Shown: piece after piece, positions 20,892 through 29,635 of the stretch
Layout of the letters: each line of letters starts with the position of its first letter
Numbering within the stretch: position 1 is the first letter of the stretch
DNA from: a virus
IMG/VR virus record: IMGVR_UViG_3300017991_000072
Coordinates: 35,865-99,864 of that record
DNA length: 64,000 bases
Strand: one strand, 5' to 3'
The notes under the pieces: model-generated
What the model was told of the DNA's origin: nothing
What the model saw: only the letters and a program-made list of their open reading frames with translations
The model's database searches: none
Program-made: the position numbers and the translations under genes

Positions 20892-21181
20892 CTGTTGTCC
20901 CTCCTCCAGTCACAGTGAAGATAGTGTGACAGTTGGTCCAGTTTGTTGTGTAGCTCCTCTACACTGACCGCCAGCTCCGCCAGAGCCTCCCTGTCAGACA
21001 GGGGATCCTGTAGCCTACGGATCCAGTCCTTCTTGATGGCTTCCCGCTGTTCGTCCGTGAAGATACGCCTTCCTGGCTGACCATATCTAGGGTGAATTGG
21101 AAGCGTGACCACCCCGTTGGTCCAGTTCTGTCCTGTGAATTGGTGTTTCCTCAGTTTCTCCGCCTGGTCCGTTTCCGCCAT
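20888..21181 (-). CDS. Small helical protein, long overlap with upstream gene
   Basis: 97 residues, ATG 21181 behind GAGGAGGAAACGG. Overlaps the gene at 21087 by 95 bases in another frame. Both frames look coding, so this may be genuine out-of-frame overlap. Confidence 0.6.
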   Translation of the reverse strand: MAETDQAEKLRKHQFTGQNWTNGVVTLPIHPRYGQPGRRIFTDEQREAIKKDWIRRLQDPLSDREALAELAVSVEELHNKLDQLSHYLHCDWRRDNR

Positions 21182-21452
21182 CCGTTTCCTCCTCTTCTTC
21201 TATCCATTCCTGTTCACGCCACTTCCCATCAGGCCCCTTTTCATACCAGACCCCTTCCACCCAGATCATGGATGGGCCAGGGCCAGGGGATGGCTTGGTC
21301 AACTCTTCCACCATGTCCTTCAACATGTCCGTGGTGATCCCTTCAGCCTCCAGGTCCTCCTGGGTCATCTGTTTCACGTCAATCCTGTGTTCCTTCCCTT
21401 CGTGTTCAAAGGTGAAGAAGGAATGATGGCCGTGGGACCCTATCTTCTTCAT
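21087..21452 (-). CDS. Acidic protein of unknown function
   Basis: 121 residues, ATGA overlap with the upstream gene. Small beta-type N-terminal part, then WIEEEEETD acidic stretch and a tail that overlaps the next gene. Not recognised. Confidence 0.65.
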   Translation of the reverse strand: MKKIGSHGHHSFFTFEHEGKEHRIDVKQMTQEDLEAEGITTDMLKDMVEELTKPSPGPGPSMIWVEGVWYEKGPDGKWREQEWIEEEEETDGGNGPGGETEETPIHRTELDQRGGHASNSP

Positions 21453-21874
21453 GACTTCTCCCTGGCCTTCTTGTAGTCCTTGTAGGAGTCCCAGGAGGCT
21501 TGAATTGGGGCCTCTGGTTTCAGCCCCCTGTCCATAGGGAGACATCCCAAAATGGGGACAGGAACGGGCTTGGAAGTAGGCCAGAAACAGACCATGGCCA
21601 CGGGGACCGTGTTCTTGACCTCCATGTAGCCAGGGTCATAGTCATAGCCTGACCCTGTGGACATGTGGCTGAAGCCTTCCTGGAGCCACCTGACCCCACA
21701 GAACCAGCCCACCCTGGGACGATACTTCCCGCCCCATCCCTTCAGATCTACCTGTTCCCAGGTGACCCTGTGACCCCGTTTCCCGGAGTCCCAGACCTGT
21801 TTCCTCTTCAGGATGAACTCCACCTTGACCTTCCGCCCCATGAACGGAAGTAGCGCCTTCAGATCAATCTTCAT
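21449..21874 (-). CDS. Protein of unknown function
   Basis: 141 residues, start behind AAGGAGGACAGGACAG. Trp/Gly-rich beta-type sequence (GKYRPRVGWFCGVRWLQEG). Not recognised. Confidence 0.65.
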   Translation of the reverse strand: MKIDLKALLPFMGRKVKVEFILKRKQVWDSGKRGHRVTWEQVDLKGWGGKYRPRVGWFCGVRWLQEGFSHMSTGSGYDYDPGYMEVKNTVPVAMVCFWPTSKPVPVPILGCLPMDRGLKPEAPIQASWDSYKDYKKAREKS

Positions 21875-22256
21875 CTGTCCTGTCCTCCTTGAAGGCCCGT
21901 CTCCCGTGTTCTTGGGCTCCCCACCTACAACCGGCCCAGGACTCCCTTGGGTTCTGAACGTAGATCCCACAGGTCTCCCAGGACCCACATTCACATGGGG
22001 GCTCCTTCAGGGGTTTCTGGTAGCCTCCGTCAGCGTGATAGTAGCAGGGCCGCCGGGGGAATAGGACCACGCCAAAGGTGGAACTTCCAATGGTCCCTGA
22101 CTCCAGGTGGGCCTTCAGGTCTATGTCCCTGGCGTCAATCCAGACAGCCTTGGCCTTCTTCAGCCTGACCCTGGCTATGGCCAGGGCTTCATCCAGGTCA
22201 TTGGTGACCCCCTGGTCCATGATGTCATTAGCCAGTTCATGTTCCTGGAACGTCAT
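21864..22256 (-). CDS. Protein of unknown function with Cys cluster
   Basis: 130 residues; ATG 22256 overlaps the upstream stop (ATGA). Contains CECGSWETC near the C-terminus. Not recognised. Confidence 0.65.
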   Translation of the reverse strand: MTFQEHELANDIMDQGVTNDLDEALAIARVRLKKAKAVWIDARDIDLKAHLESGTIGSSTFGVVLFPRRPCYYHADGGYQKPLKEPPCECGSWETCGIYVQNPRESWAGCRWGAQEHGRRAFKEDRTDED

Positions 22257-22522
22257 AGACCGCCCGCTTCTGACCACCTTGATGGATCCAGCTTGTCCTG
22301 AAGCCTCTTGATCAGGTCCTTGACCTCCGCCCTGGCTTCAGGAGTCCTGACGCTGTCCAGGGCCTCCACAGCCTCCTGAAGGGTACAGACAGAACAGACC
22401 ATGAAGCATTCATGGCCAACTATGTGTTCTTCACAGGTTGGCCTCCCACAGCGCCCTTCACAGTTTCCGTCTCCGTAGCCTTCGCCTTCCTTCCCACAGA
22501 TCCAACAGGTGACCTTCTTCAT
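22253..22522 (-). CDS. Zinc-finger protein of the phage family
   Basis: 89 residues. CWICGKEG...CEGRCGRPTCEEHIV...CSVCTLQEAVEAL: CxxC, CxxC-x-xxCxxH, CxxC then a helix, the layout shared with genes at 24003, 27042, 27377 and 27738. Confidence 0.75.
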   Translation of the reverse strand: MKKVTCWICGKEGEGYGDGNCEGRCGRPTCEEHIVGHECFMVCSVCTLQEAVEALDSVRTPEARAEVKDLIKRLQDKLDPSRWSEAGGL

Positions 22523-22728
22523 GTCCCGTGTTTCCCTTCTTCCTCCGCCATCCACTTCTGTTCCTGGTAGTAGTCATTGACCGCCTGACAGATGTCCTCT
22601 TCTGGGCCAAGAGTCAGGAACAGCTCTTCATCCATCAGAGCCCGCTGACAGTTGGCCTTCTCTGGACATCCTGGCCTACAGGATTTCATGGCCTCCTTGA
22701 CAGCCGCCTCCATCTCCACTCTGTTCAC
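22519..22728 (-). CDS. Small Cys-containing protein
   Basis: 69 residues from GTG 22728 behind GGAGGGAAGAA (GTGA overlap); ATG 22713 is an alternative. CRPGCPEKANC, a compact Cys cluster, then an acidic helical tail. Not recognised. Confidence 0.55.
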   Translation of the reverse strand: MNRVEMEAAVKEAMKSCRPGCPEKANCQRALMDEELFLTLGPEEDICQAVNDYYQEQKWMAEEEGKHGT

Positions 22729-23036
22729 TTCTTCCCTCCGTGGGTGTTCTTGGGGAACGGGATGATCCACAGCCAGCCGTTTGGGGCCTTGTGGCGTCTG
22801 TTCTTCCAAGCCTTGATCATGTCTTGGGCCGTCTTTGCCAGGGCGTCTTGGTCCTTGGTGTCCCAGGCCGCCCTGTAGCTGTCCAAGAGCGCCTTGAACT
22901 TGGGGTCCCAGGTAGTAGCCCACATGAAATGTATTTCCCCGTATAGGGGACCGTTGAAACACAGTTCCCCACGTTCCTGGTGAATACACTTCTCTATGTG
23001 GTCCCTGTTGACGCCCTGGCAAGGAACAAACCGCAT
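22725..23036 (-). CDS. Small protein of unknown function
   Basis: 103 residues. Aromatic-rich (FMWATTWDPKFKALLDSYRAAW, GWLWIIPFP). Starts just after the upstream stop. Not recognised. Confidence 0.65.
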   Translation of the reverse strand: MRFVPCQGVNRDHIEKCIHQERGELCFNGPLYGEIHFMWATTWDPKFKALLDSYRAAWDTKDQDALAKTAQDMIKAWKNRRHKAPNGWLWIIPFPKNTHGGKK

Positions 23037-23037
23037 A

Positions 23038-23967
23038 TCAGGCCCCCGCCTCCTTCTTCTTCTTCCGCCTCTTGTTCTCCATGGATTTCTTGTAGCTGGC
23101 CTCCAACTCCGCCAACATCTGTCCTTCCATCCTTGCTCTGGTTTCTTCGTCAGGCCACTGGACGGGGGGCCAGTCCTCTTCCTCCAACTGTTTCTTGAAC
23201 TGTTCTATCCCTGACTTGATGAATAGCCGCCCCATTTCACCCTGGTAGAGCGTTCTGGGAAAGTCTCCTTCATCCAGGTAGGCTTGGAGGATGTTGAAGT
23301 CCAGCATATCAGAGACCCCTACCCTGGCCGTGATAGTACAGAACTCCGTGGGGGCCTTTTCTGATGTGTCCACGGGAAACCCGTTGACGTGGCCAGGTCT
23401 AGGTGGGGCCTCCTTCGTCTCCTTGGGCCGCCTGGGAAGCAAGGATACAGGGTTCTCCTCCAGCGTGGTGATCCTGGCTTCCAGCCTGTTCAGGGCTCCA
23501 AGGATCTGGGCCAGGGCTCCTTCTTCTTGTTCTCCTGGATCGTCCAGTTCGTCCTCCTGTGTGTCAAGGTCCCCGTGTTCGTGTTCCATCGTGTTCTCCT
23601 TTCGTGGTTTCAGTGTGTCCATGAACCTATCAAAGGCCGCTTCTAGGTCTTCTTCTTCGTTCTGTTCGTCAAAGAAGACCTGTCTGAACCTGTCTATCAT
23701 GTCATCTTCCACCATATACAAGGTCCTGTCCCCGTCATATTCCACGGAAATGAAGCCGCGTTCCTTGTTCAATTCTTCGTAGGGAATGGCTTCTGTTCTC
23801 TCCAGGAAGTCCCCGTAGGCCAGCTCATACTTCATGATCTCCTTGATGACCGCGTCAGACCCCAGACGGGTCAAGGTCATGTCTGGGATCCACCTGGCTA
23901 TGGCCCTGAAGATCTTGTGACAGTGAATAGGGATCCGGATGGACAAGGATGTGTGTGTTCTTGGCAT
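23038..23967 (-). CDS. Protein of unknown function with acidic coiled middle
   Basis: 309 residues, ATG 23967 behind AAAGGAGCCTATACA. The N-terminal part (SLSIRIPIHCHKIFRAIARWI) has the look of a ribbon-helix-helix-type DNA-binding start. The middle is Glu/Asp-rich with a coiled coil, and the basic C-terminus ends in ENKRRKKKKEAGA. Possible DNA-binding protein; family not recognised. Confidence 0.65.
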   Translation of the reverse strand: MPRTHTSLSIRIPIHCHKIFRAIARWIPDMTLTRLGSDAVIKEIMKYELAYGDFLERTEAIPYEELNKERGFISVEYDGDRTLYMVEDDMIDRFRQVFFDEQNEEEDLEAAFDRFMDTLKPRKENTMEHEHGDLDTQEDELDDPGEQEEGALAQILGALNRLEARITTLEENPVSLLPRRPKETKEAPPRPGHVNGFPVDTSEKAPTEFCTITARVGVSDMLDFNILQAYLDEGDFPRTLYQGEMGRLFIKSGIEQFKKQLEEEDWPPVQWPDEETRARMEGQMLAELEASYKKSMENKRRKKKKEAGA

Positions 23968-24002
23968 TGTATAGGCTCCTTTCGTGTGTTCGTGTTTTCG
24001 TG

Positions 24003-24575
24003 TCAGGGAGTCATAGCCTGGGCCTTGTCCCTCCACTTCTTGGCTTCGTCTTCCCTGAAGAAATTGTAGTCTTCGTCTGGATCCAAGGTCAGGACAGCCA
24101 CCACCAGCTTGGCCAAACAGGACGGACACAGCCCCATGGGATGGTGTCTGTCCTGGATGTTCCAGTGTGCCACTGGATGGTAGGAACAGTGTTCTCTACA
24201 GACAGCCGTGTAGCAGACCTGACAGGCCCGGATGGCCTTCTGGTTACAGTAGACCGTGGGAGACCCTATGGAAGGCTTTCTGGCGTATTGACAGTTGGTC
24301 CCGCCGCTGTTGACCATCTGGCTCTTCACCATCCAGGGCTCCAACTGGCCTTCCCCAAGACGGACGGAGCCTGGCCTGGGTTGGGGTGACAGCTCCATGG
24401 TGGACATCCTGGTCAGGGCCGCTATCCGCTGGATCTGGCTGTTGAACTCCCTGGTGGTCCTGGCCGCCTCTACCAGAGCGCCAGTCATGGTCTTTCCAAT
24501 CTCCACCAGACCACCACCCTTCTTCTTCATGTTGGCCCTTCCTCCTCTGATGATCCCATTCCTGGCCCGCGCCAT
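24003..24575 (-). CDS. Zinc-finger protein of the phage family
   Basis: 190 residues. Basic N-terminus, helical middle, then CNQKAIRACQVCYTAVCREHC...GLCPSCLAKLVVAVL: the family's CxxC-x-xVCxxH...CxxC-helix arrangement. Function unknown. Confidence 0.7.
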   Translation of the reverse strand: MARARNGIIRGGRANMKKKGGGLVEIGKTMTGALVEAARTTREFNSQIQRIAALTRMSTMELSPQPRPGSVRLGEGQLEPWMVKSQMVNSGGTNCQYARKPSIGSPTVYCNQKAIRACQVCYTAVCREHCSYHPVAHWNIQDRHHPMGLCPSCLAKLVVAVLTLDPDEDYNFFREDEAKKWRDKAQAMTP

Positions 24576-24576
24576 T

Positions 24577-25137
24577 TTAGCCCCTTAGATATGGATAGAT
24601 CTTCTCCAGCCTGGACATGGCCTCCTGGGCCACCTGGAACTCCCTGGCCTCCTTCTCCGCCTTCTTGGTCCAGGCCCCTATCTCCTCCATGACCCTCTTG
24701 TCCAAGACCCCTTCAATGGCCCTGATCAAGATCAGCCGCCAGAACTCCTTCAACCAACAGTCCCTACAGACGATCCACCAGAGCGTGATTTCAGGATCCA
24801 TGACCTGGTAGGCCGGGTGTTCAACCTTGTGGAAGGACATCATCTGGCAGAATTCACAGACTGGCTTCTGACAGGTCACACAAAGCTTGAAGGACCTGGC
24901 CTTCCCACAGCCCTGACACAGACCACGATCCTGGCCGCCCAGAACGGAGTCCATAGCGTAGACTCCGTTCTTGGGCTTGATGGCGTTCTTGGACAGGAAG
25001 TAGATGGCGTCCTTGATCTCCTTGGCCAACAGGTTGGCGTTGGACTTCCCCGCCTGTCTGGGGGCCAGGGTCTTGAACGTCACTGGCTTGTGGCCAGGGC
25101 CGTGGATCTGGATGGTGATGGGATCCTTGGGGCTCAC
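24577..25137 (-). CDS. Zinc-finger protein of the phage family
   Basis: 186 residues from a GTG (GTGA overlap). CQGCGKARSFKLCVTCQKPVC, then CRDCWLKEFW followed by helices. The N-terminal 45 residues form a separate strand/helix segment. Function unknown. Confidence 0.7.
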   Translation of the reverse strand: MSPKDPITIQIHGPGHKPVTFKTLAPRQAGKSNANLLAKEIKDAIYFLSKNAIKPKNGVYAMDSVLGGQDRGLCQGCGKARSFKLCVTCQKPVCEFCQMMSFHKVEHPAYQVMDPEITLWWIVCRDCWLKEFWRLILIRAIEGVLDKRVMEEIGAWTKKAEKEAREFQVAQEAMSRLEKIYPYLRG

Positions 25138-25394
25138 AAGGAAACGTCCTTCAGCTTACCTTCACAGGCCGGACACAGGCCATCTTCTTCCACACAGTCT
25201 TCACAGAAGAACATCCGACAGGACAAACACAGGAAATGATAGTCATCTACCCCACAGGTGAAACAGGGAAGATGTGGTCTTTCCCCCGTGTCCATCATCT
25301 CTTCCAGCTCTTCATCCTCCAGCGTGTCAGCCAGGGCGTCAGGATCTACCCATTCATCTTCATAGGAGGAGTCATCATCATAGAACTCTTCCAT
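25134..25394 (-). CDS. Small acidic zinc-finger protein
   Basis: 86 residues (ATG 25394; GTG 25409 possible). The very acidic N-terminal half (Asp/Glu) is followed by CFTCG...CLSCRMFFCEDC...LCPAC. A cut-down member of the same zinc-finger family. Confidence 0.7.
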   Translation of the reverse strand: MEEFYDDDSSYEDEWVDPDALADTLEDEELEEMMDTGERPHLPCFTCGVDDYHFLCLSCRMFFCEDCVEEDGLCPACEGKLKDVSL

Positions 25395-25395
25395 G

Positions 25396-25713
25396 TCAGT
25401 CCCTTTCACTGACTTCCAGGGCGTGGTCCTTCCGCCACGCCAAGTCAGCCTCCACTTCTTCCAGTTTCCGCTTCAGCTCCTTGATCTCCAGCTTCAGCTC
25501 CCCGTTGACCCGCTCCTGGTGATGTAGGGCTGACTCCAGCTCTTGGATCCGCCGGGCCTGTTGTTTGGTCCCGCCGTCCCCTCCCAGGAAGTCAAAGGTG
25601 GCCTTCTTCAGGTCCTTGATCTGGCCTACCACCAACTGGCCGCTGGACGCCAGGTCTTCCGCCTGGTCCCAGAGGACATCCAGGTGGCCGTCATTGATGG
25701 CTTCATCCATCAT
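25396..25713 (-). CDS. Coiled-coil protein, paralog of the upstream gene
   Basis: 105 residues, start behind GAGGAGGAAGATGAAG. Shares the block FLGGDGGTK and the following coiled coil with the 25703 gene. Helices of Leu/Glu/Lys heptads to the end. Possibly a scaffold or tether. Confidence 0.7.
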   Translation of the reverse strand: MMDEAINDGHLDVLWDQAEDLASSGQLVVGQIKDLKKATFDFLGGDGGTKQQARRIQELESALHHQERVNGELKLEIKELKRKLEEVEADLAWRKDHALEVSERD

Positions 25714-26119
25714 CTTCATCTTCCTCCTCTGGATCCTCCCCCAATTCCTCCTCCAGTTCTGCCACTTTGGCCACCAGCTCCCCGGAGACCTTCTCCAGCT
25801 CTGAAGCCCTGGCGTCCGCTTCGTTGGCCTTGGTGACCTGTTGTTCAAGGGCTCCCTCCAGGTTCTCTACCCTTTCCTTCAGGGTCTTGTTCTCTTCCAT
25901 GACCTTCTCCAGGGCCTCCTGGCCTTCCTCCAGCTTGGCCGTCAGGTCCACGATCTGGTCAGACTGGGCCTTGGTTCCGCCGTCTCCGCCAAGGAACTCC
26001 ACAGTCTCCGCTTTCAGGGCTCCCAATTCAGCCGCCACGGAAGCCCCGCCTCCCTTGGCTACCTTCTTCACGATGGCCGCCCACTTCCCTTCCAGTGTTG
26101 CGTCAGTGATCTCTACCAT
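25703..26119 (-). CDS. Coiled-coil protein, paralog of the downstream gene
   Basis: 138 residues, start behind AAAGGAGAAGGAA. ETVEFLGGDGGTK then about 85 residues of heptads ending in an acidic run (EDPEEEDEDD). Duplicate of the gene at 25396. Confidence 0.75.
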   Translation of the reverse strand: MVEITDATLEGKWAAIVKKVAKGGGASVAAELGALKAETVEFLGGDGGTKAQSDQIVDLTAKLEEGQEALEKVMEENKTLKERVENLEGALEQQVTKANEADARASELEKVSGELVAKVAELEEELGEDPEEEDEDDG

Positions 26120-26142
26120 TTCCTTCTCCTTTCATGGGTCTC

Positions 26143-27045
26143 CTACGGACGTTCAATGTCCATCCCACCATAGCCGTCAGGCTTGATGATCTGGACGGTT
26201 CTTCCTTCCTGGGTGATGTGAACCGTCTTTCCCTTGGCCACTTCCCGCCGGACTCTGGCCATGATGTCCATCATGGGGTCACCAGCGTCCTTCAGGCCCT
26301 TCAATAGCTCTGTGTCTGGTAGTTTGTACTGTTCCAGCTCTGGCGTCCCCTGGGGGCCGTCAGGGGGCTCTGGTGGCGTTTCTCCAAGGGCCAGGGCCTC
26401 CAGCCGCTTCTTCTCCTCTTCTTCCTTCCTGAAGATCTCCAGAAGCGTCTTGTCCCGCTCCTTGGCCATGTGTTGTCCCAGTTCCGCCGCCTTGTTCAGA
26501 AGGTCAGCCTCTTCTGGTGTGACCGTCCGCCCACCAGGGAACAGGGGAAGCCTCTTCAGCCCGCCAGCCCCGTCCTGTTGGATGGGGATTGACATCTGTT
26601 TGATCATGTTGGCCATGGCCGTCTGTTTCAGGACCTCCATGATCATGTCATTCAATTCCTGAAGGTCCTGGCTGGTCTGGATGGCCGCCCTGGCCGTCTG
26701 GATCGTGGACAACATCTGAAGGACTTCAATGGACAGCTCCTCCCCGTCCAGAAGCCCCTTCAGTTGGAGCATGAAACAGTCAGGACAGACCCTAGCTTCC
26801 CATTCATTGGGCTGACGGTAGCTCACCAAGGAGCCAAAGGAGCAATCATGACAGAAGGACTGAAGACAGCCAGGACAGACTTCACCGTAGGCCCATTCAC
26901 GGTCCATAGGGCTGGTTCCCGCTACCTGAATGACTCCGCCCTTCCTCTTGTCTACGCTGAACCCACAGCTCCTACAATGGGCCGCCTTCTTCGTCTGTCT
27001 CCACTTCTCTTCTGGGGTTTGGACGTTGGCCGCTGTCCCATTCAT
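26143..27045 (-). CDS. Zinc-finger protein with long helical C-terminus
   Basis: 300 residues, ATGA overlap upstream. CRSCGFSVDKR...CPGCLQSFCHDC...VCPDCFMLQLKGLL in the first 100 residues, then helices, a coiled Lys/Glu stretch, a Pro-rich linker and a conserved-looking C-terminus. Largest member of the zinc-finger family here. Confidence 0.7.
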   Translation of the reverse strand: MNGTAANVQTPEEKWRQTKKAAHCRSCGFSVDKRKGGVIQVAGTSPMDREWAYGEVCPGCLQSFCHDCSFGSLVSYRQPNEWEARVCPDCFMLQLKGLLDGEELSIEVLQMLSTIQTARAAIQTSQDLQELNDMIMEVLKQTAMANMIKQMSIPIQQDGAGGLKRLPLFPGGRTVTPEEADLLNKAAELGQHMAKERDKTLLEIFRKEEEEKKRLEALALGETPPEPPDGPQGTPELEQYKLPDTELLKGLKDAGDPMMDIMARVRREVAKGKTVHITQEGRTVQIIKPDGYGGMDIERP

Positions 27046-27380
27046 CCCAGGGTCCTCCTTAGTATCCCCGTGTCCTTGGGTTCACTCCTGGCCAGCTTCC
27101 GCTGGATCCGAACAAACCAGCCATTCAGGGCTGACAGGGCGTCAGGGTCTCCGTTCAGGGCCAACATGACCTCCCCGCACCAACAGGAGGAACAAATATA
27201 CTGACTAGACCACAGGGAATTCATCCTGTGGGCCGGACACACCTTCTTCCCACAGGCTCCACAGGATGTCATGTCTGACTGTCTGAACTCCCCGCAAACT
27301 ACACAGCCTCCCCAAGGATCTCCCCTGGTAGCCGTGGCCGTGTAGCGCGTAGATGGTCCGCGTGGTGTTCGTGTTCTCAT
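27042..27380 (-). CDS. Zinc-finger protein of the phage family
   Basis: 112 residues from ATG 27380 (ATGA overlap). GCVVCGEF...SCGACGKKVCPAHR...ICSSCWCGEVMLALNG. Very close in layout to the next gene upstream. Confidence 0.75.
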   Translation of the reverse strand: MRTRTPRGPSTRYTATATRGDPWGGCVVCGEFRQSDMTSCGACGKKVCPAHRMNSLWSSQYICSSCWCGEVMLALNGDPDALSALNGWFVRIQRKLARSEPKDTGILRRTLG

Positions 27381-27751
27381 TTGAACCGCTCCAGATCCGT
27401 GAAGTAGGTGTAGGTGACCAAGGGCTCCCCTGTGGCCCAGTCCACGCCCTGGGTGACTGTGACCTCCGCTATTTCTCCCTTCAGGATGGAGACCACTTCT
27501 TCCACCAGACAGGCTTGACACTGGGAGTGAATGATGTCAACCATGGGCCTGAAGAGAACTGGCCCCCTGTGTTCAGGACAGGTCAGCTTCCCACAGAAGT
27601 CACAGGTCATCATCAGTGACTTGGGTTCGTCAGGGCCTTTCCGGCCGTAGCCCACGCCACAGAAGTCACAGGGGTAGTTCTTCTGAACCATTTCCGCCTT
27701 GGCCAGGACCTTCTGTAGGCCCGTGGCTCTTCTTGGCCTAACTGGTGACAT
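27377..27751 (-). CDS. Zinc-finger protein of the phage family
   Basis: 124 residues. CDFCGVGYG...CDFCGKLTCPEHR...QCQACLVEEVVSILKG: the clearest example of the family pattern. The ribosome binding site is weak for the first ATG; later in-frame starts are possible. Confidence 0.7.
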   Translation of the reverse strand: MSPVRPRRATGLQKVLAKAEMVQKNYPCDFCGVGYGRKGPDEPKSLMMTCDFCGKLTCPEHRGPVLFRPMVDIIHSQCQACLVEEVVSILKGEIAEVTVTQGVDWATGEPLVTYTYFTDLERFK

Positions 27752-28286
27752 TGGCCTGTCTTTTCATCTTGTTCAACATTTGTCTGGTCAGCGTGTAGCT
27801 TCTAGCCTGGACCATCTCTTCTCCCGTGATCTCCACAGACCCGTTCATCAGAATGACCTTGATCTCCAAGACCAAACAGTCAGGACAGATCCTCTTCATG
27901 ACGCTGAACTGGGCCAGAGACGGGGCCACGTGGCTCCCACAGACTACCCTATGACACCTGGGACAGTTGGCCGTCCTGGGGTTCTTGTAGTAAACGTCAG
28001 CCCCACAGAAACAACAGGAGCCCTTCCCTGGGCCTGGTGGGTTCTGTAGCTGTGTCTTTAGGTTCTGGAGCCGTGGTGTCATCATAGCCGCGTCCGTGAC
28101 GTGGTAGTCCGCCGTCATCATGATGGGGGTGTTGATCGTGTCTCCTGTAGCCAAGATCCTGGACGCCAGCTCCCGGACCTCCGCCTGGGCCTCTTCAGCT
28201 TCCTGTTTGGCCTTGGCCTCCCTTCTGTCTTCAAAGGCCCTTCCTGACAGGACCTTCCAAACACTATTCAGCCACTTGATGTCCAT
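27738..28286 (-). CDS. Zinc-finger protein of the phage family
   Basis: 182 residues from ATG 28286 (23-base overlap with the upstream gene). Helical N-terminal half, then CCFCGADVY...CPRCHRVVCGSHV...ICPDCLVLEIKVILMNG and a basic tail. Confidence 0.7.
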   Translation of the reverse strand: MDIKWLNSVWKVLSGRAFEDRREAKAKQEAEEAQAEVRELASRILATGDTINTPIMMTADYHVTDAAMMTPRLQNLKTQLQNPPGPGKGSCCFCGADVYYKNPRTANCPRCHRVVCGSHVAPSLAQFSVMKRICPDCLVLEIKVILMNGSVEITGEEMVQARSYTLTRQMLNKMKRQANVTS

Positions 28287-28722
28287 GGTTCGCCAATACC
28301 TTGACCAGCTCCTTGATGTCCTGGATGGCCCTGAAGCGTTCATCAGCCTGGGTCCTGGTCTCCACGCCCTGGGCTCTGGCTGTCTCCAGCTCCTTGGTCA
28401 GGTAGCCTATTCTGTCCTTCAGCTCCCGCTTCTCCCTGGCGTTGTTCTCCGCCTGGGACTTCAGCGTGTCAATCTGGACTTCCTTTTCATGGGCCACGTT
28501 GACCATCTGTTGTTCTGTCTTCTTGGCCTGGTCCTCCACCTTCTCCAGATCCTTGATCCTGGCCCTGTAGCGTTCGTTCTCCTCCACAATGGACTCCAAC
28601 TGGGCCTTGGTGGAGTCCAACTGATCCTGGACCGCTTTTCTGGTCTCCTCCGCCCTGATGGCCCGCTGGTCCAGTTCAAACTTCGTCTGTTCATCCTTCG
28701 TCTTTGGTTTCTCTGACTCCAT
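28264..28722 (-). CDS. Coiled-coil protein
   Basis: 152 residues, start behind GGAGGCGGGCT. Almost entirely predicted coiled coil (QDQLDSTKAQLESIVEENER). Overlaps its neighbours on both sides. Confidence 0.7.
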   Translation of the reverse strand: MESEKPKTKDEQTKFELDQRAIRAEETRKAVQDQLDSTKAQLESIVEENERYRARIKDLEKVEDQAKKTEQQMVNVAHEKEVQIDTLKSQAENNAREKRELKDRIGYLTKELETARAQGVETRTQADERFRAIQDIKELVKVLANHGHQVAE

Positions 28723-29176
28723 AGCCCGCCTCCGCCAAGATCTCCGTCCTGACTTCTTCGTCAGGTTCCGTGAACGCCCTGGTCAGCTCCAGAAGCCTGG
28801 GGTCAGCGTCCTTGTCAAGAGCCTGAAGGAAGACCTCCATGACGTACTGACCAAACCTGTCCCCTTCCGCTTCGTCCGTGATCCCCAGGAAGACAGCGCC
28901 AAGGGAGGCCGCGCCGAAGATACACCCTACCTTCATCAGGGCGTCCGCCTTGGTACTGACCCCCGTGGTGTTGATCACGTCAGCAAAATTGACCACATGG
29001 ATCTCTATGGCCTCTATGACCCTTTCCTTCCACTCTTCCCCCTCCCTGATGTCCACAGGGATGGGCCTGGTCTGGGCCTTCTTCTTCGTGGCTTTCTTCG
29101 TGGCCTTCTTCGTGGGGGGCTTGGCCGGTCCGTTGACTTTTCCCGCTGTCTTCCGCCTGGGGGCTTTCTTCGCCAT
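28691..29176 (-). CDS. Unknown protein, possible paralog trio member C
   Basis: 161 residues with a Lys-rich N-terminus (TKKATKKATKKKAQ), then a helical domain with GCIFGAASLGAVF. Its layout resembles the two upstream genes (29188, 29636). Confidence 0.65.
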   Translation of the reverse strand: MAKKAPRRKTAGKVNGPAKPPTKKATKKATKKKAQTRPIPVDIREGEEWKERVIEAIEIHVVNFADVINTTGVSTKADALMKVGCIFGAASLGAVFLGITDEAEGDRFGQYVMEVFLQALDKDADPRLLELTRAFTEPDEEVRTEILAEAGYGVRETKDEG

Positions 29177-29187
29177 GACTGTTCCTT

Positions 29188-29622
29188 TCAGTTGGGTGGT
29201 CCCGTTGGGATCGTGATGGGGACAGGGATCAGATCACTGACCGTGTGTCCCGTCAGCCTCTTGACCTGGCTTTCCACAGCCCGCTCCAGGTGGACCTCCG
29301 CTTCCTCTGGAGTCTCCGCCATGTAGGCCCTGGAGTAGTGGACCAGGGGTTCATGTTTCACTGGGTCAAGGTGTTCCAGGAAGATCCTGTAGGCGAACAG
29401 AACCAGCCCGTCCAGCTCCTCCGCCGTCTTCAGGTCCAATCTGAAGGCCATGAACTTGACCACGCCCATCAGTTGGCCGGAGACCCTTGGGTAGTCCAGG
29501 GGAGCGTCTATCCCGTTCAGGGCCGTGGCCTCCATCTTCGCAAAGTCCGCCAACATCTGAAGAAGGATCTCCTTCAGGGCCTTCCGCGTGGCTTCCTTGT
29601 CCTGGTCTTTCATACTGAACAT
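29188..29622 (-). CDS. Unknown protein, possible paralog trio member B
   Basis: 144 residues, start behind AAGGAGGACAGG. Helical with SGQLMGVVKFMAF, comparable to GTLIGAAIFLAF of the upstream gene. Function unknown. Confidence 0.65.
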   Translation of the reverse strand: MFSMKDQDKEATRKALKEILLQMLADFAKMEATALNGIDAPLDYPRVSGQLMGVVKFMAFRLDLKTAEELDGLVLFAYRIFLEHLDPVKHEPLVHYSRAYMAETPEEAEVHLERAVESQVKRLTGHTVSDLIPVPITIPTGPPN

Positions 29623-29635
29623 CCTGTCCTCCTTT

